From Silvanigrellales bacterium (GTDB lineage: Bacteria; Bdellovibrionota_B; Oligoflexia; Silvanigrellales; Silvanigrellaceae): DNA of 5,603 nt. The DNA lies in the NCBI GenBank assembly GCA_028285285.1, contig JANQPW010000420.1, forward strand, positions 1 through 5,603, given 5' to 3'. Below are positions 1-5,190 of the stretch, in pieces (position 1 is the stretch's first letter; every line of letters begins with the position of its first letter). A program made the translations under genes and the position numbers. The notes under the pieces were generated by a model. That model was not told the origin of the DNA and did not search any database. It saw only the letters and a list, made by a program, of their open reading frames with translations.

Positions 1-28
1 ATTCGCCCCTCCGTGGAAAGGGAAACCT

Positions 29-1354
29 ATGGGAAAATTTCGTTTTATGGAACTGGACGACGATCAAGACGCCTTTGCAGGCGACGATGGCCAGGATGCC
101 TCGAGTGAGTTTGCAGCCCTTCTCGAAGAGGAAGAGTCTCGAGACGGTGGCCCACTCGCCCACCAGAGAGTGGTCGTGTCGGAGAAAGTTTCTGCACCGG
201 TGATACGCGTGGGCTCTGAATCCGTTTTTGTGGATCTGGGCACAAAGCGAACGGGCGTTGCGGCGCGTGACGAGTGGATCGACGAACCCCTTCCTCAAGA
301 AGGAGACATTGTCGAGCTCTTTGTGAAATCGGTGAGTGGTTCGGAGGTGGTGCTCACCAAAGTGATGAAAGCCCAATCTGGAGGAGAAGAAGAATGGCTC
401 CAGGCAAAGGAATCTGGTGCCCCCATTGAAGCCAAAGTTGAAAAGGCTGTGAATGGAGGCTTTCAGGTCAAGGCAGGAAGCACTCGTGCCTTCGTGCCTG
501 TGAGCCACATGGACACAGCCTTTGTGGAAGACCCCGAGGTTTATGTGGGTCAAACCCACTCCTTTCAAGTTCTTGAAGTGAAAGAAGGTGGACGAAACAT
601 CATTCTCTCTCGGCGCAACCTCTTGCGCCAGGAAGAGGCCGCACACCGGGAGAAGCTTCTGGGAGAACTCCAGGTGGGCGAAACCCGCACGGCCACCATC
701 ACAAAACTCATGCCCTTTGGAGCCTTCGCAAAACTCGGGCCTGGCACTGAGGGCCTTATTCCCCTTGGCGAAATGGCTTGGAAGAGAATTTCCAAGGCCT
801 CCGACGTGGTCAAAGAAGGAGAGTCGGTGGAGGTGAAGATCCTGAGCCTAGAGCGGGAGCCAAAGCTGCGCATTGGCCTCAGTTTGAAAGATGCTGGCTC
901 TGATCCCTGGCAACTGGCCTCCACACAACTTCAGGTGGGCCAAACGGTGCCCGCCACAGTGGCTCGTGTCACCGATTTTGGAGCCTTTGCCGAACTGGAA
1001 AACGGCATTCAGGGGCTGGTGCATGTGAGCGAGCTGAGCTGGACCAAGAGGGTTCGCCACCCCGGAGACGTGCTGCGGCCTGGAGAAAAGGTCTCTCTCA
1101 CGGTTTTGAAGGTTGAGGCTGCCGAGCGCAAGTTGTCTTTGAGCCTGCGGGGCCCCATGCCAGAAGGTTTGCAGCAGAAGGCGAGCAAACTCGCTCAAGA
1201 TGGCCAGCAGCTCAACGAAGAGGAGCGGGCCCTTGCTCAGTCTTGGAAAGACTACCAAGAGCAACGGCGGGAGACCCCTTCACAGCCGCAAGGTGCTGAA
1301 TCTTCAGCTCTTGCTGAGGCGTTCAAGACCGCTCGCCGGGCCCGCCGGAAATGA
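29..1354 (+). CDS. Four-domain S1-like RNA-binding protein, short paralogue of ribosomal protein S1
   Basis: The 441-aa product is cytosolic, with no signal peptide or membrane segment. Four OB-fold S1 domains are visible at about residues 46-112, 131-196, 216-287 and 303-374. They line up in order with domains 1-4 of the rpsA product downstream: the linker after domain 2 (RRNLLRQEE here, RRVLLEQDR there) and the SDPW linker between domains 3 and 4 are shared. The acidic N-terminus contains SEFAALLEEEE (26-36), resembling the S2-docking helix of E. coli S1 (ESFAQLFEE). The C-terminus has ALAEAFK (427-433), matching the AMAEAFK end of E. coli S1. Domain 4 keeps the RNA-contact pattern F317, F320, H332. 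Domain 3 has F230 and F233 but Pro245 where His is usual. Domains 5-6 are replaced by a Q/E/K-rich stretch (about 380-425) and a basic tail ending RRARRK. The ATG at 29 follows AAAGGGA at 17-23 with 5 nt spacing. The likely role is ribosome- or mRNA-associated. Family membership is certain; the exact role is unknown. Confidence 0.93.
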   Translation: MGKFRFMELDDDQDAFAGDDGQDASSEFAALLEEEESRDGGPLAHQRVVVSEKVSAPVIRVGSESVFVDLGTKRTGVAARDEWIDEPLPQEGDIVELFVKSVSGSEVVLTKVMKAQSGGEEEWLQAKESGAPIEAKVEKAVNGGFQVKAGSTRAFVPVSHMDTAFVEDPEVYVGQTHSFQVLEVKEGGRNIILSRRNLLRQEEAAHREKLLGELQVGETRTATITKLMPFGAFAKLGPGTEGLIPLGEMAWKRISKASDVVKEGESVEVKILSLEREPKLRIGLSLKDAGSDPWQLASTQLQVGQTVPATVARVTDFGAFAELENGIQGLVHVSELSWTKRVRHPGDVLRPGEKVSLTVLKVEAAERKLSLSLRGPMPEGLQQKASKLAQDGQQLNEEERALAQSWKDYQEQRRETPSQPQGAESSALAEAFKTARRARRK

Positions 1355-1501
1355 TCGGTTTTCAAACTGTACTCTTGATTTCGCCTATGGTATGAGCCGA
1401 CGGTCGTTTCAATGCGTGATTCTGCCGGCTGACCCTATGGTGGGGTGAGAATCTGTGACAGACACTGCTTTTGGGGCGTGGGGAAGGAATTTTTTTAGAC
1501 T
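1355..1501 (+). promoter_or_regulatory. rpsA leader / intergenic region with repeated start-codon context
   Basis: This 147-nt non-coding gap precedes rpsA. I find no strong sigma-70 promoter: TTGATT at 1375-1380 has no suitably spaced -10 partner, although TATGAG at 1391-1396 follows a TG extension. ATG triplets at 1387, 1392, 1412 and 1437 open frames of 2, 18, 6 and 3 codons, and none has an SD. The 7-mer CTATGGT occurs at 1385, 1435 and again over the rpsA start at 1500. A dyad TCTGT-G-ACAGA lies at 1452-1462, and AGCCG (1395-1399) can pair with CGGCT (1426-1430). E. coli rpsA is known to be repressed by its own product through leader structure, so this region is a candidate for similar control. 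That is inference. Confidence 0.5.
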
Positions 1502-1506
1502 ATGGT
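1385..1506 (+). repeat. Three copies of CTATGGT, the last spanning the rpsA start codon
   Basis: Exact copies lie at 1385-1391, 1435-1441 and 1500-1506. The first two extend one base further, to CCTATGGT, and are exactly 50 bp apart. The ATG inside each copy opens, in order, Met-Val-stop, Met-Val-Gly-stop and the real rpsA frame (Met-Val-Ser...), in three different reading frames. The upstream S1-like gene starts in the near-identical CCTATGG at 26-32. The repeats are read directly from the sequence; any function is inferred. Confidence 0.55.
1484..1496 (+). promoter_or_regulatory. rpsA ribosome binding site with U7 tract before the start codon
   Basis: AAGGA at 1484-1488 is a good SD core but lies 13 nt from the ATG at 1502, longer than the usual 5-9 nt. 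The spacer contains seven Ts (1490-1496). S1 is known to prefer U-rich single-stranded mRNA near start sites, so the tract could be an S1 contact site. There is also AGGA at 1525-1528, 9 nt before an in-frame GTG at 1538 (Val13), which is an alternative start. Confidence 0.6.
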
Positions 1507-3319
1507 TAGCATTTCAACAGACTCAGGAAAACAAAAAGTGAACTACAACAACCTTGAATGGCTGGATGAAGATGTCGACTTTGTCGACGGTGGTGCAGAG
1601 GAAAACGCTTTCGCGGAGCTTTTCAACTCTGACGAAGGTTCAAAAGGTGCCGCTGTCAAAGAAGGCCAGGTTGTTCTGGGCAAGGTCATCGAGATCCGCG
1701 ACGAAACCGTTGTGATTGATATTGGCCACAAATCAGCTGGGGCCGTTCCTAAAGAAGAGTTTGAAGCTTCCGGCGAGGGGTTCAACCTCAAGGTAGGCGA
1801 CGAAGTTGATGTGTTCATTGATGTTTTTGAAGACGACGAAGGCGAGTTGGTGCTGTCAAAAGACAAAGCCGATCTGTTGAAAGCATGGGACCGCATCTCT
1901 GTCGCCTACCAAAACGATGAACTGGTTGAAGGCAAGATCATTGGTCGCGTGAAAGGTGGCCTGTCTGTTGATATTGGCGTCAAAGCCTTCCTTCCCGGCT
2001 CGCAGGTTGATCTGCGCCCCGTGCGCAACCTGGAAAAAATGCTGGGCCAGAAGTATCAATTCAAAATCATCAAGTTTAACAAAAAGCGCGGCAACATCGT
2101 CTTGTCTCGACGGGTTCTTTTGGAACAAGATCGCGAACGACTGCGCTCCGAAACTCTGAAGAACCTGGAAGCAGGAGCCACTGTGAAAGGTGTTGTGAAA
2201 AACATCACCGACTACGGTGCCTTCATTGACCTTGGCGGCATTGATGGCCTGTTGCACATCACAGACATGTCTTGGGGCCGTTTGAACAGTCCTTCGGAGA
2301 TTCTCACAGTTGGCGATGAGATCCAGGTGAAAGTGTTGAGCTACGATCAAAACAGCCAGCGCGTGTCTCTAGGCCTGAAACAGCTTCAAAGTGACCCTTG
2401 GGTGAGTGTTGCTGAAAAATACCAACCCAACCAACGTCTCAATGGCAAGATTGTGAGTCTGACAGACTATGGTGCTTTTGTTGAGTTGGAGCCCGGCGTC
2501 GAAGGCCTCATTCACGTCACAGAAATGACCTGGAATCGTCGTGTGAAGCACCCTTCGAAGATCGTTCAAATTGGCGACGAAGTGGAAGTTGTGGTGCTTG
2601 CTGTTGACCTCGAAAACCATCGCATCTCCCTTGGAATGAAACAGACCGAGCCGAACCCTTGGGAAGTTGTGACTCAGAAGTACCAAGTGGGCGATGTGAT
2701 CCGGGGTAAGATCCGCAACATCACCGACTTTGGAATTTTCGTGGGTATTGAAGAAGGCGTTGACGGTCTGATCCATGTTTCTGATATTTCCTGGACAGAG
2801 CGCATCAAACACCCTCAAGATCTCTACAAGAAGGGCGACGAAGTCGAAGCCAAGGTGCTTCAGATTGACATCGAAAACATGCGCTTCTCCTTGGGCATCA
2901 AGCAGCTGGAAGAAGATCCCTTTGAAGAAGCGGCGCGTCAATTTGTGCCCGGAACCCGCGGCAAAGGTGTGATCAACCGCATGGCTGACTATGGCGTGTT
3001 CATGGAACTCATGAAGGGTGTGGAAGGCCTGGTGCACACCAGTGAGCTCGATGTTGAGAATCCAGCTGAAGGCACGGAGATTGAATTCATCGTGTTGCGA
3101 GCTGATGTGGCCGAGCGTCGCTTTGAGCTTTCTCACAAAGCAGCCACTCGAGGCCTCGACGAGTCTCACAACCGTGCCATTCAAAATGCCTTGGATGACA
3201 ACGCAGAAGCACCAACTGCCATGGCAGAAGCCTTCGCCCGGGTTCAACAACAGAAGCCTGAGGAAGAAGGAGCGGCTGAAGCTGCTCCAGCTGATGCCGC
3301 AGACAAACCGGAAGGATAA
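1502..3319 (+). CDS. rpsA: 30S ribosomal protein S1
   Basis: The 605-aa product (E. coli S1 is 557 aa) binds mRNA on the 30S subunit and helps translation initiation. Six S1 domains are visible at about 53-120, 139-204, 224-293, 310-380, 397-467 and 484-546. Signature stretches match E. coli S1 closely, such as KVKGGLSVDIGVKAFLPGS-type sequence in domain 2, NITDYGAFIDLGGIDGLLHI in domain 3 and ITDFGIF in domain 5. RNA-contact residues are kept in domains 3-6: Y238/F241/H252, Y323/F326/H338, F410/F413/H425 and Y497/F500/H512. NAFAELFNSDE (35-45) corresponds to the N-terminal S2-docking helix, but here a longer acidic leader precedes it. Domain 6 is about 8 residues shorter than domain 5 after the conserved His. 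The tail has TAMAEAFAR (572-580), then an Ala/Glu/Pro-rich acidic end absent from E. coli. The ATG at 1502 is chosen, with a GTG at codon 13 possible. sppA follows 6 nt downstream. Confidence 0.98.
   Translation: MVSISTDSGKQKVNYNNLEWLDEDVDFVDGGAEENAFAELFNSDEGSKGAAVKEGQVVLGKVIEIRDETVVIDIGHKSAGAVPKEEFEASGEGFNLKVGDEVDVFIDVFEDDEGELVLSKDKADLLKAWDRISVAYQNDELVEGKIIGRVKGGLSVDIGVKAFLPGSQVDLRPVRNLEKMLGQKYQFKIIKFNKKRGNIVLSRRVLLEQDRERLRSETLKNLEAGATVKGVVKNITDYGAFIDLGGIDGLLHITDMSWGRLNSPSEILTVGDEIQVKVLSYDQNSQRVSLGLKQLQSDPWVSVAEKYQPNQRLNGKIVSLTDYGAFVELEPGVEGLIHVTEMTWNRRVKHPSKIVQIGDEVEVVVLAVDLENHRISLGMKQTEPNPWEVVTQKYQVGDVIRGKIRNITDFGIFVGIEEGVDGLIHVSDISWTERIKHPQDLYKKGDEVEAKVLQIDIENMRFSLGIKQLEEDPFEEAARQFVPGTRGKGVINRMADYGVFMELMKGVEGLVHTSELDVENPAEGTEIEFIVLRADVAERRFELSHKAATRGLDESHNRAIQNALDDNAEAPTAMAEAFARVQQQKPEEEGAAEAAPADAADKPEG
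1574..1588 (+). repeat. Repeated GTCGAC palindrome forming a hairpin early in rpsA
   Basis: GTCGAC-TTT-GTCGAC is a direct repeat of a self-complementary 6-mer. In mRNA it can fold into a perfect 6-bp stem with a UUU loop about 72 nt into the rpsA reading frame. It encodes Val-Asp-Phe-Val-Asp (residues 25-29) in the acidic N-terminal leader. It could simply reflect the repeated Val-Asp codons, but both use the same GTC GAC pair. Confidence 0.5.
3312..3316 (+). promoter_or_regulatory. sppA ribosome binding site inside the end of rpsA
   Basis: AAGGA sits in the last two sense codons of rpsA, 9 nt before the sppA ATG at 3326. This fixes the sppA start and implies that both genes are translated from one mRNA, with possible coupling. 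Confidence 0.8.
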
Positions 3320-3325
3320 AACGAC

Positions 3326-4432
3326 ATGGCTGAGGAGTCCGCAAAACGGCGCTCCAATCCTGTTGTCACATTTTTAGCCGTTGTGGGGACACTGACCCTC
3401 ACAACGGTTGTTCTTTTTCTTGTGGCAATATTCTGGATTGTGAGCCAATTCTCTCAAAACCTTCAATTCACAACAGGAACGTCTTTGGGTAGCTTTGGAG
3501 GCGATCACATTGCTTTGATCAAGCTCGAAGGCCCCATTGATTCCACCACAGCCGACAGCATCATGAAGCGGGTCGACCACGTGCTGGAATCAGACTCAGC
3601 CAAAGGCCTCTTTTTGGAAGTGAACAGCCCCGGTGGAGCTGTGGTGGCCAGCCAAGAGATCTACGACAAGATTCTCGAAGCCCGAAAAAAGATGCCTGTG
3701 ATGGCCTATGCCCGCGACGTGATCGCCAGTGGCTCTTACTACGCAGCCGCTCCGTCAACATGGATTGTGGCCAACCGCAGCTCAATGGTGGGGAGTATTG
3801 GGGTGATCATGACCCAAATGGGTGCAAAAGAGCTCTTGAACTGGGCAAAAATCAACCCGATTGTGATCAAAACCGGTGAGCTGAAAGATGCCGGTAGCCC
3901 CTTTCGTGACCTGACCCCTCAAGACGAGTCATACCTCCAAGAGCTTCTCAATGAGAACCACCAGGTCTTCATCACCGATGTGATTGAAGGTCGTGGTGCT
4001 CAAAAACGACAGGCAGACTGGAGCGCCGTGCAAACGGCACTGAAACTCCCGGGGCAGGAGGAAACGGCAGCTGACCCATCAGGAAGTGAAGAGGAAAACC
4101 CGGGCGCCGAAGGGGGGCCACAGACCACCACCCCTGCGGCCTTCGCCATCCGCGACTTCACACTGGCCTCCATGGAACACATGAAAGACGGTCGCGTTGT
4201 GCTCGGGCAAGAAGCTCTCACCTTGGGAATGGTTGACGCTATTGCCACGCGCACTCAGGCTTTGAATGCACTGCGAACAGCACTCGGCAACCCCGACTTG
4301 GAAGAAGTGGAAATCAGGGCGCAGGAAGACATCGACTCCCTCATGGAAAGATACCTGGATCGCATTCATATGTGGGCCAACAAAGTGGCTCAAGATCGCG
4401 CTCTGCAAACGCCACGGATTGAGGCGCGGTAG
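3326..4432 (+). CDS. sppA: Signal peptide peptidase SppA (serine protease family S49), membrane anchored
   Basis: The 368-aa product cleaves signal peptides left in the cytoplasmic membrane after export. A short basic start (KRRSNP) is followed by one membrane span at about 13-40, placing the catalytic domain outside the cytoplasm. Core motifs are GPID (69-72), NSPGG (100-104), ASGSYYAA (134-141) with nucleophile Ser135, GSIGV (156-160) and GELKDAGSPFR (184-194) with general-base Lys187. The Ser-Lys gap of 52 residues equals that of B. subtilis SppA (Ser147/Lys199). DGRVVLGQEALTLGMVD (288-304) is the conserved C-terminal motif. This is the short single-domain form, not the 67-kDa E. coli form. 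Unusually, 63 residues separate GRG (222-224) from DGR (288-290), where relatives have roughly a dozen. The extra part holds a Glu/Pro/Gly/Thr-rich stretch at about 241-272. The gene lies 6 nt after rpsA, so it is presumably in the same operon. Confidence 0.96.
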   Translation: MAEESAKRRSNPVVTFLAVVGTLTLTTVVLFLVAIFWIVSQFSQNLQFTTGTSLGSFGGDHIALIKLEGPIDSTTADSIMKRVDHVLESDSAKGLFLEVNSPGGAVVASQEIYDKILEARKKMPVMAYARDVIASGSYYAAAPSTWIVANRSSMVGSIGVIMTQMGAKELLNWAKINPIVIKTGELKDAGSPFRDLTPQDESYLQELLNENHQVFITDVIEGRGAQKRQADWSAVQTALKLPGQEETAADPSGSEEENPGAEGGPQTTTPAAFAIRDFTLASMEHMKDGRVVLGQEALTLGMVDAIATRTQALNALRTALGNPDLEEVEIRAQEDIDSLMERYLDRIHMWANKVAQDRALQTPRIEAR

Positions 4433-4438
4433 AGCATA

Positions 4439-4456
4439 GCTCTCTCGTGAGAGAGC
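4439..4456. terminator. Perfect hairpin between convergent genes, terminator-like but without a T tract
   Basis: GCTCTCTC (4439-4446) and GAGAGAGC (4449-4456) are exact inverse complements around GT. In RNA this gives a 7-bp stem with a CGUG loop, or 8 bp with a 2-nt loop. It starts 6 nt after the sppA stop and lies 28 nt beyond the stop of the convergent gene. It is symmetric, so it could act on both transcripts. Neither side has a following T run, so it is not a standard intrinsic terminator. It may instead protect 3' ends or work with Rho. Confidence 0.5.
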
Positions 4457-4484
4457 CGCGGTGACAAGGTCTAAGTTTCCAGTG

Positions 4485-5072
4485 CTAGCTCACATCAGCC
4501 AAGTGCTCCAAGGGAAGGGAATCCACAAGTTCACGCCAGAGCTCGACTTGTTGCGAAAATTCGGGATTGCTCTGAAACAGTGCAACCTTGGCAAACCAGT
4601 TCACAAAGTCGTCGTCATCAATGTCTTTTTGCACCGCTCCGGGAACCCAATGCATGCGGGTGGGCAATTCACAGTCAAGGAAGGCTGCAAAACCCAACTC
4701 AGCAGGAAGCCCCAGCTGAAGGCTCAGAACCGCCGAAATGTGACGCAGCAGACCACCCACGTCTTGATCTGGTTGATTGGCCTCAATGAGCTCTGTCCAG
4801 TCTTTGAGTGTGGAGTGATCGATCATTTCCTCGACTTCACCATTCTCCCGGCTCAAAAGCGAGGGGAGAAGGATTTTAAGGAAGGAGCGCCAGTATTCCC
4901 GATGCCGCATGAACCTCTTGTCGGCATAGGCACAAAGCGATAACGATTCAATGGGCAAAGGAAAAAGAGTCGCTTCATCGTGATTTTCCAAGTGTTGACC
5001 CCCGGGCGTGCTGGGCGATGAGAATCGCTGATGGAACGAGACTAGGGGATTCTCAGGCGGGGGATCGGGCAC
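4485..5072 (-). CDS. Hypothetical acidic protein of unknown function
   Basis: I do not recognise the 195-aa product. It appears cytosolic: no signal peptide or clear membrane span is seen. The first 27 residues are Pro/Ser-rich and probably disordered. The rest looks helical and is rich in Trp, Leu and acids: EYWRSFLKILLPSLL (59-73), DWTELIEANQPDQD (91-104), HISAVLSLQLGLPAELGF (111-128), an acidic DIDDDD run (150-155) followed by FVNWF, and VELWRELVDSL (176-186). The GTG start at 5072 is the farthest upstream start (a stop lies 18 nt before it) but has no good SD. A TTG at 4991-4989 (residue 28), preceded by GGGGGT, would remove the Pro/Ser-rich part and is a fair alternative. The gene is convergent with sppA and divergent from tmk, so it is a separate transcription unit. 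I prefer this frame to the opposing one at 4461-4943 because its protein has a normal composition and plausible helices. Confidence 0.65.
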   Translation of the reverse strand: MPDPPPENPLVSFHQRFSSPSTPGGQHLENHDEATLFPLPIESLSLCAYADKRFMRHREYWRSFLKILLPSLLSRENGEVEEMIDHSTLKDWTELIEANQPDQDVGGLLRHISAVLSLQLGLPAELGFAAFLDCELPTRMHWVPGAVQKDIDDDDFVNWFAKVALFQSNPEFSQQVELWRELVDSLPLEHLADVS

Positions 5073-5075
5073 GAA

Positions 5076-5104
5076 TTGCCCAAAGCTTCAGGCTGATTTA
5101 TGAA
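5076..5104 (+). promoter_or_regulatory. Possible sigma-70-type promoter for tmk
   Basis: TTGCCC (5076-5081) and TATGAA (5099-5104) are 17 nt apart, each matching 4 of 6 consensus bases. It lies in the divergent gap, correctly oriented and about 85 nt upstream of the tmk start. The match is weak and could be chance. I found no comparable candidate for the minus-strand gene. Confidence 0.3.
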
Positions 5105-5130
5105 GGAATGTCTCCGGATACGACTCGGGG

Positions 5131-5173
5131 AAAGAAGAGCCCTTGCAAACACGCAGATTTTTTTTTCTTCTTT
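5131..5173 (+). repeat. Inverted repeat in the tmk leader (purine tract and pyrimidine tract)
   Basis: AAAGAAGA (5131-5138) is the exact inverse complement of TCTTCTTT (5166-5173), with G-T wobble pairs possible at both ends (5130/5174 and 5139/5165). The 27-nt loop carries most of the T9 run (5158-5166). The 3' arm ends 8 nt before the tmk SD. Confidence 0.4.
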
Positions 5174-5181
5174 TGACTCAT

Positions 5182-5185
5182 GGAG
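5182..5185 (+). promoter_or_regulatory. tmk ribosome binding site
   Basis: GGAG lies 5 nt before the ATG at 5191. It supports this start over the out-of-frame ATG at 5180, which overlaps the site itself. Confidence 0.7.
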
Positions 5186-5190
5186 TTTTC

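Noticed and set aside
1..28. End of an upstream gene at the left edge
   Set aside because: Only 28 nt are available before the first start, and apart from the SD nothing recognisable is present.
1375..1396. Promoter in front of rpsA (TTGATT with TATGAG)
   Set aside because: The two elements are only 10 nt apart, too close for a sigma-70 promoter, and other -35/-10 pairings in the gap were worse.
2201..2729. Exact 13-nt repeat AACATCACCGACT at 2201 and 2717
   Set aside because: Both copies encode the conserved Asn-Ile-Thr-Asp of S1 domains 3 and 5, so domain homology explains them. No separate repeat element is needed.
2369..3250. Long minus-strand frame of 293 codons inside rpsA
   Set aside because: It is antisense to highly conserved S1 domains, and its His- and Phe-rich composition follows from the complementary codons of the repeated domains.
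4056..4061. Perfect AGGAGG inside sppA
   Set aside because: No ATG, GTG or TTG with good spacing and a credible frame follows. It encodes part of the Gln-Glu-Glu insertion.
4461..4943. Plus-strand GTG-started frame of 160 codons opposite the minus-strand gene
   Set aside because: It has no SD, starts inside the convergent junction, and its protein is rich in His, Lys and Gln as is usual for antisense shadows. The opposing frame is longer and reads as a more normal protein.
5158..5174. T9 run as an intrinsic terminator ahead of tmk
   Set aside because: No compact GC-rich stem directly precedes it, and no plus-strand gene needing termination ends just upstream.
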